Assembly (NCBI GenBank): GCA_024734555.1
Contig: JANPWX010000651.1
Coordinates: 1,032,407 to 1,096,406, forward strand
Reading direction: 5' to 3'
From: Trochalopteron elliotii
Lineage: Eukaryota; Chordata; Aves; Passeriformes; Leiothrichidae
Length of the DNA: 64,000 nt
Part shown: positions 14,236 through 26,570 of the stretch, in pieces
Layout: each line of letters opens with the position of its first letter
Numbering within the stretch: the stretch's first letter is position 1
Position numbers and translations under genes: made by a program
Notes under the pieces: generated by a model
Databases searched by the model: none
What the model saw: only the letters and a program-made list of their open reading frames with translations
Told to the model about the DNA's origin: nothing

Positions 14236-14294
14236 CAGAAAGCTCATGGTGGACACTACAGAAAGCTCATGGTGGACACTACAGAAAGGTCATG
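14236..14294 (+). repeat. Tandem duplication, 23-bp unit, about 2.5 copies
   Basis: Two identical 23-bp units starting CAGAAAGCTC (14236-14258 and 14259-14281) are followed by a 13-base partial copy with one C-to-G change. The perfect identity of the two full units suggests a recent local duplication. Confidence 0.9.
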
Positions 14295-14591
14295 TTTTCC
14301 GTATCTAGTGCAGCAAGTGTGTATCTGAAGGCAGTATTCACTGGGACTGCACTGCTACCTGGTCCCAGCACTTTTCTCTGGCAGCTGGAAAGGAGATCTG
14401 CTGAGTCTGGAAGGCTTCTTTAGTCTGGAAGCCTAATGAGGAGAACTTGGGACTGCTAGAACTAAAGAGACATTTCATGTTCACTTTGCATCAGAGGCCT
14501 GTGATTTGAGAGACTGAAGTCTAATGTACAGACTGTGGTGCTGGATTTGTGTAATTAAATCTTGTTTAAAAAAACCCAAGCAAACAGCTCA

Positions 14592-14652
14592 TGTATCTAT
14601 ATATTTACATCTATAACCTTATATATATATGCACACATACATACATATATAT
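14592..14652. repeat. Imperfect TA / CATA alternating purine-pyrimidine repeat
   Basis: A low-complexity run of TATATA, ACATAC and ATACAT words, including TATATATATATGCACACATAC. It is a degenerate dinucleotide/tetranucleotide microsatellite in unique sequence. Confidence 0.75.
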
Positions 14653-17600
14653 TTCCATTTTCACCTTTAGCTTTATTTACATACTGTTCTCTAAGAAACA
14701 GAATAGTTTTCTGCAGATTAGGAACTCTTGCTTCTGGGCTCAAAGCTCCTCTTACCTAGGGAAAAAAGGATGGCTGATGAGCTCTTTTAACTTTAGTTGT
14801 TATGCCCAGACTGCCAAGAAATATACTTGTGGGTGAGGCCTAATGCATGTTCCCTGGGTGCAGCCTTAGGCTACAGCCTCTTGCTACATCATCCCCTAAC
14901 AACAGGCATGTGCCTCTGCTGTGCAGAGCTTGTGTGGATTTCAATCTGTTCCAGGTCAGACATGCACCCCTCTCACATGGCTGTGCATTCAGGGTTGATG
15001 TTGGTGTTAGATGCATGAAATTCAGGCAAATGTGCCCTGGTGGAATTCATCTGGGCTGCCCAGAAGAAGTGAGGTTGGGGCTGCAGACTATGACTAAGAA
15101 CTGGCTGTAGCCAATAGAAAGGGGTGAATCTAAGATGTTATCCCTCATTTGCCTATTCACTGCCTTTCATAAAGCTGGCAAGGTCAGAAGGATAACTTCA
15201 AATTTTAGTCTATACCTTAAACCAGAAACTCCTTATCTTAGAAGGGAAATAACAGAACACTTAGGCAGAGATTGCACATCTGCTTTGCTTTTCTATGAAT
15301 TCCTTCCACTGTGAAGTTTGATTTATGATCTATGCAGAAATCCTCATTTGAGTCCTAATCTAGCACTCAACCATGCAGTACTTATTTGTTCAGAGCTCTT
15401 TCTAGGAAGCATCAGTCTCATTTAGCCTCCAACAATCTTTCTTTGTTAGCAAAATACTCAAGTCATCTGGATTTCAGCTGTTGCTCTTTATTCCCCCCCA
15501 AATTCTTGGAGACATGGTGATTTCCAGAAAAACTGAGTGCATTGGCTGTACAGAGAGCCCATTGTGCTGCCTGGTCAAAGAGAAACCCTCACCATGTGAA
15601 ACGAAACACGGCTTGGGGAAAGCAGGAATCTGGTGCACACTGGTGTTTGCAAACTTGCTCTTGGTCTGCTGGAGCAGATGCAGACCATAAATCAGCTAAT
15701 GATGAGTTAGGGTCAGCTCACTAACACATTTTGAAGTAAGACACTTGTATTTTGAAAGGGTAGGGAGGTTTGGTTGTGACCAATAGTACAGGTATTCCTT
15801 TTTTGGTTGTTGGGGTTTTTTGCTTTTATTTCTGGGGTGTCCCCTTTGAAATGGAAATCTGCATCTGTGAGATTGTGGCTGATTGCTGTGTGCTTAGAGT
15901 TCCAAAGAAATAGAGGAGGAAATGTAAAACTACAGAAGAGATAAGCAGCATCACCATGTTGTGTACAGTAACTAGGTTAAATGGCTGCAGAGAAGAAACT
16001 TCTTAGCTTTAGTCCTGGTATTTTGGTTTGAATAAACTGAAAAGCAAGAAATGATGCTGCAGCCTCCAGGGCCCTTTTGAATAGTGAGTTGCAGAAAGTT
16101 TGGCATGTTCTCTGGAAGGGTCACTTGGGTCTAAAATAGGCCTGAGGCACTGTTTGTTTTTCCTTGCAGACAACCTCTGAGAAACAAGTGTTGTGAGTAG
16201 AAAGAAGCCCCTATGATGGATGTGGTTACCAAAGCTTACAGTGAGATGGTTGACTCAGTGTGGTTGAGTAGGAAGCAAAAATAGAGCAAAATGCAAGGTT
16301 TGATTTCATTTAGGAGAGATCTCTTGTCCTGTACAGCAATGAAATTTGGTGGATATGGAGGGTGCAAAGAAAACAGGGCAGAAAAGCAGTTTCATCATGG
16401 AGCTCTGAGTCTTCTGGTTTGCAGCTGCTTTCATGTGGAATAGGCTCTCTTTTGGGGCCTCTCCAGTTAATTAATGGCATTCAGAACCAAGTCTGCAAAA
16501 AAGCTACAGCCAACAAAATATATCTGTCCAGACTGTTTTCCTGGAATGTCCCTAAACAAAAGCTGGTTCCCTGGAGGGAAATGCTTTAGTGCCCTGTTGC
16601 TCGGAAATCATCAGATTTCAGGCCTTTTTGAAAACCTGTAATTGAACAAAATTATTCTTTCCAAAAGATTCTTGGGTTGTTTTCCATCCTGCTCAATGAG
16701 ATCCATATTCCATGGCACTGACTGTGAGTGGTTTAAAGATAAATGCATGCCATGTCATGAATGTGTTTCTACTTTGTCATGGGGAGACACCAGCCAATTA
16801 AATTCTGAAATTATGGATTTTTAATTTATTTCTTTATTAAAAAAAAAAATCCTTTAGGGGAAATGGCATTTTTAACCCTGGTTTGGTTATTACTGAAGTA
16901 GGAAAGTAAATTAGGGACAGAAATTAGGTTTTATTTTCAACTGAGATTTCTGAAAGTCTTAAGTTACTCTCAGTTTATTCATATCTTAGCAACAATTTGA
17001 ATTCATTTAATAAGATGCCTAAATTGTTTGCAAAGAAGTGTGAACATTTCTTTAAATGAGATGGTGTAGGATGTGCTGCTGTGTATGCATGAATGTCTGG
17101 TTCTTAATGTTCCTAAGAATGTTGTGCATCCTACCCCAGCCTCTGGAACTGGGATGGAGGTTCCAGATTATTATTTACAGTGCTCGTTGCTTTACAAGTT
17201 GCTGTGCCTGTCACCTGAAAGAGAGGAAATGGAGAGCAAAGGTGTAACTCATCCAGGAGTGGAGAGAAAGGGAAGACTTTGTTCCTCTTCTATGAACCCC
17301 AAGATATGATCAAGGACTTTTCTAGAATAAAAGTCTTGAGACAATTTTAAGTTCAGCTCCAAGAGACCTATGTCCTGCTCTCAGTAGGTTACTGTGGGAT
17401 GTGAGTAATGTGAAGCCCTGTGTAGTTGTACTGGTCAATGGTTCTGAGACCTTAATCCAAAGAAGCAAGGATATAAACTGGAGGTAATTAAAAAAGAAGG
17501 ATTAAATCCCCTGTTTCTCTTTGAAAAGTGAAACTTTTATATATTTGGCTTTCCTATTCCCCTTTGCCCTCACAGCTCCAGACTTGCTAAGGCCCCCTAA

Positions 17601-18590
17601 GGATGAGGACAATTCCCTACTCTGGGTTCAGTTCAGCTCCAAGTCCCAAATGAGTTGGCTTTTTGTTCCATTTCTTCTATTCTGAATCAATCACAAATAC
17701 TCTGAGTGATCACTTAATCAGAGGCTCCTTTGCAATTTCAAAGGATTATCTTCCAGATTTAGCATGTTTCCAAATAATTTCCTACTCTTTTGTTCTTGGT
17801 GCTGGATCATCTGACAGCTTTGTCAGCCAGGATGAAATGTGGACCGTGGACTCTAGGCATTTTCATCCAAAACTTTCTGATAATTACAAAGTAATAAGGA
17901 GATGATTTTCACCATCCTTGGAGAGTTAAGTTTCTGCAATTGCTGGCCAGGTTTTTTGATGCAGCAAATTTAGAAAAGCAAAACAAATTTCCTCATGCTG
18001 AGGAAGGAAGATCTCCCTTTAGTTTTTGATGGCTAATAGTGTTGAACAAGAATTGTGTCTGACAAGCATTCAGATATAACAGTCATGTAGAAGCTACATG
18101 TTGTTCAGTTTGTAACTCTACAAATCAAGACTCTGAAAAAGCTGCTAACAGCCGTCCAGATTTTATTCAGCAGTAAAATTGGAAGATAGGATGTAATTTA
18201 ATGGCAAACCCCTTTCTTAGCAGCTTGAGGGCTTCCTTTTGAATTGGATCCTGGAAATAGTTATTCTGGCCCTAGTAATGCTTAAGATAGGCCAAAACAT
18301 AAGGAAATAAAAAAGAAAGGGTTGAATTGAAATCAAATCTTAGATCCAAGCTCCCTGAATTTGGGGATTGTTTGGAATTGGACTGCATGTCTTGAGTCCG
18401 TAGGAAAAAAATGGTCCTAAGAGTCACTAGTTATTACTTATAACAGAAAACCCTGTCTGTTAAATGGCTGAGTTCTCAATACATTGAGAAACCATTGTTT
18501 CATGTGAATTTATCCAAGTTATTAAAACATAGTTTTGAGAACTCTGCACTGACCTTTGAAACAGCATACCCTAATTTACTCGTTATCATG
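14653..18590. other. Single-copy noncoding sequence, nothing recognised
   Basis: AT-rich unique DNA with scattered short homopolymers (for example an A run near 16840). No gene, RNA gene or transposon boundary was recognised. Confidence 0.55.
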
Positions 18591-19195
18591 GTGCACTCAC
18601 AGCCCAGAAGACCAAGAGGGTCCTGGGCTGCCTCAGGAGTAGCGTGGCCAGGAGGGAGAGGGAGCTGATTCTGCCCCTCTACTCCACCCTGGTGAGACCC
18701 AAACTGGAGTGTCCAGCTCTGGGACCCACAACATGAGAAGGACATGGACCTGATGGAGCAGGTCCATAAGGGTTCACAAAGTTGCTCAGAGGGCTTGGTC
18801 ACCTCTCCTGTGAAAACAAGTTGGGCTGGTTCAGTCTGGAGAAGACTCCAAGGAGATCTCATTGTAGCCTGTCAGTATCTTAAAGAAGCTTATAAAAACG
18901 AGGGAGAGAGACTTTTTTTATATGGGTAGATAATGACAGGACAGGGGAAATTCTTTTAAACTGAAAGAGGGTAAGTTTAGATTAGATGTTAGGAAGAAAG
19001 TCATTACTGAAATTCATTACAGTGGAGCACAGGTTGGCCAGAGAATATGTAGATGCCAAATCCCTGGAAGTGTTTGAAGCCAGGTTGGATGGGGCCCTGA
19101 GCAACCTGATCTAGTGAAAGACATCTCTGCCCATGTCAGGGGGGGCTGGAATTAGATAAGGTCCTTTCCAACCCAACCCTTCCATGATTCTGTGG
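18591..19195 (+). mobile_element. CR1 LINE, 5'-truncated 3' fragment (dead copy)
   Basis: This is the 3' end of a chicken-repeat-1 (CR1) non-LTR retrotransposon in the plus orientation, the main LINE of birds. It covers the C-terminal part of the ORF2 endonuclease/reverse-transcriptase polyprotein, then the 3' end. Conceptual translation gives CR1-type words such as LILPLYSTLVRPKLEC, then DMDLMEQV, then LQGDLIVACQYLKEAYKNEG, in the usual order but split between frames by small indels, so it cannot be functional. Downstream come the words for FKLKEGRFRLDVRKK, SLEVFEARLDGAL, the CCTTTCCAACCC motif and the ATGATTCTGTG end. Full elements are several kb; only about 600 bp remain, typical of 5' truncation during target-primed reverse transcription. 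No poly(A) tail is expected or seen. Divergence looks moderate. Confidence 0.94.
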
Positions 19196-22140
19196 TAATC
19201 CAATATCTACCTGAGTAGTAGCGTTTTTAATACTTAATTTGAATTCTTGAGTTATGATCTGAAGGTCTTAAATCCATGAAAGAAAGCTCCACAATGGTCC
19301 ACCTGCATGGTGTAACTCAATAAGAACTGATTGAAGGTGGCTAAGGACTTTGTTCAAGGTCCCTTTACAAGACTTTTAATCAATTTCAAAGGATTTTGGG
19401 TTAGCCCCTCTTTTCCTAAGGTGACAGAACCATTAACAACTAGGGGTGTTGCTGCCTGTAAGGGACAGAAATGGCCCTTAAAGAAAATGAGAGCATGTAC
19501 ATAGATGGGCACGGTGCTCAGACAGACTGTGAAGCTTTTATTTTTTGCCTACTTTCTGATTCTCCTCAGTGGAGGAAAACCAGGGGAAAGTACATCCAGT
19601 TCAAGCTACTAACAAAGCTTGTCAGCCTGTGTGTGCAGAAGGGCCCTGTTCTACCATTCTGGTTTCTTAGAGAGAGTTTTCTAGCCTTGGTTGAGTAAAT
19701 ATGCAAAAGGTAAATGAAACTGCTGCATTTTTGTGCTGAATTTGGAATTGTTCCCTTATATGATGATATCCAGGTAGTCCCATTTGTCCTATTTGAAAAC
19801 CACTGCTGTATCAGGTTGGGAGGAAAGTGGAACCAGGAAGAATCTCCCATGCCTGTTCTCACGCAGATCCTTGGTACAAACCAGGGTGTCTGCAGATTTC
19901 TCTATGCTGTCTCAGCACTTGATACACTCAAGTATATCATCCTAATTTTAAAAGCCATAAAAATAACTGTGCTGAGAACATGCCAAAGGGCCTCCAGCTT
20001 AATACCACATCTTTAATGGTGTCCAAGTGCATGCTCAGGGAAGATCAGGAACAGGACAAACACACACAATATTCTGCCCAAGGCAGTCTTTTAACACACA
20101 ACTATTTTCCCTGATACATAAGCCTTCTGTGGATAGTCTAGTTAGTAACCCTAAATGGATTTTTTTACCAAGTAAATTATTTCCATTGAGCCTTTATAAA
20201 CTTCTTGCATTGCCAGGGAGTCACACAGATCAGATACCTGTTGTGTGAGCAACCACACCCCCTGAATTGTCCATCTTCTTCAGAGAGAACAGACATCTAT
20301 TGTCAGGGCAGTGTGGTAATTTGGGAGATGCTGTTAGGAAAAGTCTGAAACTCACTGACTGCACTTTTACAGATGAAGGAAGGAGTGGATGTAGTTCCAC
20401 ACTCAAGAACACTCTCAGTTCAGAGGGCTTACACCAGTGGGACATTGCAGCATGCATGGAAATTGAGTCTGTTAGACATAATGGATGACGTGTGGAGTGA
20501 AAAGAATTGGAGGGGATGGGTTCTGGCAGTACAAAAAGTTTGCATTAGGTTTTTAATTGCTTTCCTTCTGTTATCCAACTCTTTCTCCATTTCTATTCAC
20601 AAGACTCCTTAAAAATGAAATCATAACTTTTCTGCTTGCCCTAGCCAATATCATATGTGTTCAGTGGGACTGAAGGCTGGACCCAGATCTACTGGTAGAT
20701 AATTAGATGCTAATAAGAAAGTGACTTTTACCAACCTTGGCGGCTTCAATTTTATAATTGCTGGTTGGAGGAGCTGACACAGCAGAGCTTAGAAAACAAT
20801 AAACCATGTGTCCTCTTAGCAGGAAGGAGTGTTCTTATTTTTACAGTCCATCTAAATTGCCAATTTTAATACCCTGCAAGGCTTAGGAGGAAAACTGAGA
20901 CATGAATAACTGAGAGTGGAAAAAAACTGAAGCCAGGAGAAGATGATGTCTGAGGGAGACATAGGTGATGTATGCAAAGACTTACACTGTGAAATTAAAC
21001 ACAGGTAGATTTAAGTGAAAAATTTTGAAAAGCTTTTAACTCTGTGATCAATTAAAAACCAGAATTGTTTACCAAGAAGGTCACTGAGGACTTGACAGGG
21101 AAGTGTTCAGGTAAAAAAGATTAAACACTGAAACCTGCTTGAAGCAGATAATGAAAAGTGTGAAAAAACCACCTCTGCTCACCTGTATCCTCCTGTCTTG
21201 CTACTGTTAAGAAGCTGCTTTCTACAAGTAAAAGAGAACATGGAATATCTAAAGAAGATTACACAAAGCTCTTATAAGCTACCTGGATAATTCCCTGACA
21301 CTTTAGCCTGCTAAGGGCCCCTTCAAAGAAAGGACTAGAGTCTATTTGTAGGAGAGTGTGTGCTTTCAGTGTTGGGTGATGTTCCCATACAGGAAGGGAC
21401 ATGTTGTTATTCTTGATGGTTGTGCCCTGATCTGTAGAAGGTGTGTTTCATCTCCAAGGACTCAAAGGTTAATCCTTCTCTAAGGGTTCTAGGTTAATGA
21501 TGGACATTTTTCAGATACTGGGCTGGATTTTTGCTGGTGTGAATTGTCAGTGTTCAACAAAGTCAGGAGGGTTTCCAACAGATTGACAGCAGATTTGACA
21601 CTTGTCCCCAGCAACTGCCTTGGGGCTCAGTTCTGAGCTTGACAGATTGAGTGGTGACTCTTGGGCCCTTCTGTGAAGAAGTATTTTAAGTTCTCCCAAT
21701 TCATCATCTTCCCTAGAGCTAGACAAAAGCTAAAGGCTGACTTTCAGCCAGGAGGCTGACTGAAGCTATGGCACTTGTATGCCAGAAAGGAAAAAAGAGA
21801 AGAACAATCCAATCAGGATTCTGGTTAATGTAGAGAAAGATTAAATGTGAAAACTGAAAACTTGTGTAATAAACAGTGTTTGAGCACTGAAGTTTTTTCA
21901 TCTGAACATTGAAGCATTTTCCCAGCACACAGCTGTCCATATCCCCAAGAAGATGTGAAAATCAGAAGGGCTGAAGTTGACAGTTACCATATGCTTTGTG
22001 TAAATAAAGCAGAGGAGAATTGGGCCCTTTCAGTTAAAGTATTTCTCTGGCCGAGATCATGCAAGTTGCCAGGACTTGGTGCCAAAATCAGTAAGCCTCT
22101 CTAAGAATGTGATGACTGTACTCTTCAACCACTTTCACTC
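19196..22140. other. Single-copy noncoding sequence, nothing recognised
   Basis: Unique AT-rich DNA between the CR1 copy and an enhancer-like AT-rich block. Open frames are short and mutually overlapping. No RNA gene or transposon end was recognised. Confidence 0.55.
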
Positions 22141-22450
22141 CTGTAAATCAGCAATATCTAATTAAAAGATAATTAAGTTACTGAAGTATCAGCTAAATTA
22201 AAATGAGAAAATTAAAATATTTTTTCAGTAGTCATGAGTATCATTTCTGCAAAGAAAATTCTGAAATAGATGATGAAGAGGAGGAGGACACTTGCAGACA
22301 AGAAAAAGATCTGATTGCAGTCTCTTTGTTATTGTTATTATTAATGGCATTTTATCTGGCCTGAATGAATTTTTAATTCATTAACATCAGTCAATCTTCA
22401 AGTACATTTTTATTATTAGAACGCATTTCAAAACTGTCCTGTATGCAATT
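22141..22450. promoter_or_regulatory. Candidate conserved regulatory block, homeodomain/SOX word-rich
   Basis: A dense AT-rich stretch with many homeodomain-type cores (ATCTAATTAAAAG, ATAATTAAG, AATTTTTAATTCATTAAC) and a SOX-type CTTTGTTATTGTTATTATTAA. It has no homopolymer or tandem-repeat explanation. Such composition is typical of vertebrate developmental enhancers in gene deserts, but conservation cannot be judged from one sequence. It could simply be neutral AT-rich DNA. Confidence 0.28.
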
Positions 22451-23680
22451 GTGTGTTTGGTTTGAATCAGCAGTTTACAGTTTGTACAGAAGTAACATTT
22501 GCAATACCAAGTCCTAGAGGAATTTTTCAAGACAAGGTTATTTCATTTGAGCAGTCAAAAAAAAAATCAAAAAAATTACAAACATCTGTATTTTCTCAAG
22601 GGAGACATCAATTATTGCTTACAATGGTGTGGGCCGGAATGTGCCTCTTTCAGCTGGATGAATCCATGAGCCCATGCCAAGAAAGTTTTACATTTCCCAT
22701 TTTTCCTCAGCTGGTGTATCCAGCCTTGGCACTGTATCTACTTATTATATTTATTTCTTGGATGTGCTGGTTCCAGCTTTGTCATTTATCACAATTCTGT
22801 TTTTGTCTCCCTACCTCCCTGTCTGACATCATTCGAGTGAGATCAGGGTGGGAAAAAACCCACAACTTGGAGAGTCTAGTCAGGTATAATAGTAAAAATA
22901 AGAGCTTACGTAGTGAGAAAAATGATAGACAGTTGGCTAGTTATGACCTGGATTGTTCTCCAGGAGTTTTGCCATTGTTTTCAATGAGATCAGCACTGGG
23001 CACTTGGCTGCAGTGAGAAGTGGACCTCAGCCATGTGGTTTTTCATCCAAACTTTCCCAAAACTCAGGAGTGTTTAAATCTGGCATCCCTTTGATGAGAA
23101 CATGCAATGCTTGTTTGTACGTGCACATGAGTGTTGATTTAGAACATCCCATGTAGGCAGAGCCCTTGCTCTAACATTCCTCAGCAGAAGAATTGTGATC
23201 ACCTTTAGGTTTTGAGCAAGATGCACAATGCTGCCACCTCCTTGTGTCTTCCTTTTCCAGCTGTGCTTGTCCCATGCAAGGGCCAGAGACAGTGTGGCTC
23301 ACTGTGGTGTTTCTATAAAGCTGTAAATATCTAGCTGTTATATTAAGAAGTTGGTGCTTAACATATTTTCAGGAGGACAGTTCCCTGCTTGAGCTAATTT
23401 CTTGAAGCTGCCCCTGCATAGCTTGAATTCAAAGGGAAGAGCCAAGACCCAAGGCTATTCTATTAGTTGCTTCAGATTCAGAGCAGTGCTCTCTAATGCA
23501 ATGGTTGTTCTTTATCTTGGCCCGTTTATAATAGTGATTTGATTTATTCAAATCACTGTGAAAAATCTGTGTGACTGGCAAATTGCATTTCTTTATTCCC
23601 TGATTAATTTTCTTTAATTTTTTAATGGAGAAAATGAAAAGAAAACAAGCCTGAGAATTGATATATGATGTATACCACAG
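22451..23680. other. Noncoding sequence holding an unusually long but unrecognised open frame
   Basis: A plus-strand frame stays open from 22453 to 23016 (187 codons), the longest in unique sequence in this window. It contains a hydrophobic stretch (about residues 88-119) but no domain, no motif and no family resemblance I recognise. Runs of A and T inflate Lys and Phe. I do not call a gene. Confidence 0.4.
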
Positions 23681-23960
23681 TCTCTTCGGGCAGGCAACAT
23701 GAATCAGGCACACACGCCTCAGATATAAATCACTCTGCACCACAGGGACATTAAAGCTCTTGGTACAAATGTACGTGTTGGGAAATTGTTCTGCAAATGC
23801 TACATGTACGTGTGCAGTAGCTAATTTGCAAATCTGAAATCTTGGCTTGTTTACATCGTCTCTGAAGTAACCCAGGGTGCCTGGGCCGTGTTGGGAAATT
23901 AGCTGCTCTGCCAAATGAAGGTTTAAAAATAAAAAAAAAAGAAAATGTCTCTTGTAGCAC
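23681..23960. promoter_or_regulatory. Candidate conserved regulatory block, octamer-like words
   Basis: An AT-rich block with a balanced, non-repetitive word content and two octamer-like words (TGCAAATGC near 23794 and AATTTGCAAAT near 23823), a GTACGTGT word occurring twice, and retained CpGs at TACGTG and CATCGT. This resembles conserved noncoding elements, but the judgement is by texture only. The minus-strand frame across it (23429-23962, 177 codons) matches no known protein. Confidence 0.25.
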
Positions 23961-24722
23961 AAAATGTCCCAACCTGATAAACTGTTTATTTAATTTTGAG
24001 TTTATTTTTAACACTCCTGAATTATTGAGACATCTTTTTCTCTCTCAGGGTGGAGCAGGGGATTCTCTGTGTAAGCAAGAGGGGCTGAGTCCTGGCCCCA
24101 CTTCAGTCCCCAGTGCATTGGGGAGCATTTCCATGTGCTGAGTGTGCAGTGCACAGATCTTTGCCCAGTCTCTAGGGGTTGTTAAGCTCAAAGAAACTGA
24201 GCTTGACTTCTAGTGACAAATCACTTAAGCTCCAACGATCTTGCTTTGATCCCTCATATATTGGTCAAACTGAATGTTTTACAAGCCTTTTCACTGAAGA
24301 TTTCTGCAGAAATGTCTGCTCGTGTGGGGGTCAGACCTGCTTCCAGCCTGAAGCCCTGATTGCTAACCTTTATTTAGATGTGATATTTTTTCTCTCCCCA
24401 CAAAACTAGGACTAAATCAAACAGTTTCATTAGAGAAAAAAATAGGAGAAGGACGATTTTGCAGAGTTTTCCTTGCCCTGAGGTAGATGTAACTAGTGGC
24501 TCATAAATTATGGTGCCTGTGGACCAGCTGAAAGCCTGGTTTCTAACTTCTGAGGGTGCTACTAGAGACAAAGAATGTCTCTGGATAGACCTTCTGGGAT
24601 ATGTATTTATCTTTGTTTGATAAATTGAACAGTTGAACATCCTATCTGCAAAGAAGAATGGCATATCTAACAATTGTAAGGAGACATGCCTAGAAAAGGA
24701 GTCCAAACTCAAGGATGCGAGG
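23961..24722. other. Single-copy noncoding sequence, nothing recognised
   Basis: Unique AT-rich sequence without recognisable gene or repeat. Confidence 0.5.
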
Positions 24723-24748
24723 AATTAACCACCAATCAGTGGTTAATT
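24723..24748. repeat. Perfect inverted repeat, 10-bp arms, 6-nt loop
   Basis: The arms AATTAACCAC and GTGGTTAATT flank the loop CAATCA. The structure could form a short hairpin, or serve as a paired site with TTAAT homeodomain cores on both strands. No transposon or terminator context is seen. Confidence 0.85.
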
Positions 24749-26339
24749 AAGGTGCTTCTGCAGTATTTGTATGATTTAATGGAACAGTAATTTAAAAATG
24801 CTCTTATCTAGTAATTTCTATCTGCTTGTTTATCTGGAAAACAAATAAGTACTAAGTGGTAAGGAATGACTGCTTACATGGTACCTTCATGCTCAGCTAA
24901 CATGCCTGTGGGTTGCATTGTTCAGCTCTTCCCAAATCACAGGGAAGACAGAGGGTTTAAATTAATGTCTTGAGTTTAAACTCTTGTGTGGTTGCAGGCA
25001 AGGGCAAGGAAGCCAATTTGAGATGGGAGTACCAAAGGTGTCATGTGGTTTTTAAATGTAGTCCAAAGCCATATTTTCTATTTTATGGGTAAATGAGGAC
25101 TTTGGTGGTGGCCCAAAGTTTCTAGAAGTAAGTTCAGCCAACAAACAATATTCTACATGCAAATAACCCTCGTATGTGGTCATAGATGTTTGTAAGTTGA
25201 TCAGAGTTGTTCTTGATATGACTTAAAATTCAGGCCTAACATGTCTGCAGGTTGAAGTAGTGTGTAATGTGATATTAGGAGGGAAAAAAAGGGAAGTTTG
25301 AGAGAGGTTAAACTTCAGCAAGATTTAAAATACTTCATCAAGTGATTTTGAGTCATTTAGGCACCAAAGCTTTTGAATACTCTTCAGCATGCTTTAACCT
25401 TGAGTGATGCATGTAGCTTGTAGTGTTTGCATGATAAAATATTGTGAGCAGTTGAAATAGTTCCCCATTTAGGTGTGTAGTCGTAAAAACTTACTCTGTT
25501 TGATGATGGAAGCTTAATAATGTACAAGCATGAATGATAAGCAATTATGTTTCTGCTGTATTATTTGCACTGGGGGACTCTCATAAAATTACTATTCAGT
25601 ACCTGTCATTTGCAAAGAGAGAGCATGAAGCAAACTTGTTATAATCAAAAGACAATAAATAATCTGACTTCAGCAGGCAAATTCTGGCAGGCAGTGTGGT
25701 TTCTAGAATGGTCATGTCATTAGAGAGCATTGTCCTTTTTCTGAGTAAGTATTGCCTTTCTCTACCAATTTAATTAAATACCTACTTGCTAAAAAAATCA
25801 AAGCAATTTCGTTCTTGCCCATGAATATCAGGGAATCACATACAGGTGGCATTGAAACTGTGGTTATTCTAAATGTTAATAATGCCCCAGTGGGTATCTG
25901 TGTAATGAGCTGAACTTTAAACCAAAAGAAAATGTTGAAGATGGGGAAGAAACGTTCTGCTTTGGAGTGAAGTAGGGAGAGGAATGGAACCTGCACAGGG
26001 GCTGCTGGTTCAAGGTTTCCTTATGCCCTTGCCCACAGAGGTGTTCCACAGGTCTCTCAGTATAGTCACTGTTTCTGCATAAGCCAGCTCTTGTCCAAGC
26101 ACAGCCATAGTGACTCCAAACTGTTAATCATGTTTCTCACACCCAGTAAAGTGCAGCTCAGCTCCCCTCCATTCCCCGTAGCTCTGCAGATCTGGCCTCT
26201 CGTCCTTCGTGCTCCCCACACCACCTCACCCTGGTTACACAAGTCAGCCAGTCAGCCAAGAGAAACCTCTGAGCTCTCTGGCTGTAACAACACTTGGTGG
26301 GAGCCAGGTTTTTGCTGTATCATCCCTCCAAGGGATTGG
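24749..26339. other. Single-copy noncoding sequence, nothing recognised
   Basis: Unique AT-rich sequence. The part from about 25500 to 25700 has an enhancer-like AT-rich texture (ATAAGCAATTATG, CATTTGCAAAG), but nothing specific can be called. Confidence 0.5.
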
Positions 26340-26570
26340 GCAGGCTGGAGGAAGGGCCAGGGCTGGGGCTCACGGGCGCCGCTCGTTCCCAGAGCTGAGA
26401 GGGGCTCAGCCCTCTCCCCAAATCCTGCACTGGCAGCCTTTGCAGCACGAGGCCTCGGGAATGTGCTCTGAGTAGGATCTGTCATTTGGGACCTCAGTGG
26501 AGGGGACTGTGGTGTGTGAAAGGGGAGCATTGAGGGGTTTGGATGTGCGTGATACTCGTTCGCCAGCCTG
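26340..26570. other. GC-rich, CpG-bearing patch
   Basis: A local rise in GC with a cluster of CpGs (ACGGGCGCCGCTCG near 26373) and more at CACGAGG, CTCGGG and GTGCGTG. It is much shorter than a typical CpG island. No TATA box, open frame of known family or splice pattern supports a promoter or exon. It may be a small unmethylated patch or the remnant of a GC-rich insertion. Confidence 0.45.

Noticed and set aside
18500..18862. 120-codon minus-strand frame
   Set aside because: Antisense of the CR1 ORF2 remnant.
22453..23962. Open frames of 187 (+) and 177 (-) codons as genes
   Set aside because: No domain, no motif, no promoter or splice context, and biased low-complexity composition. Kept only as a finding.
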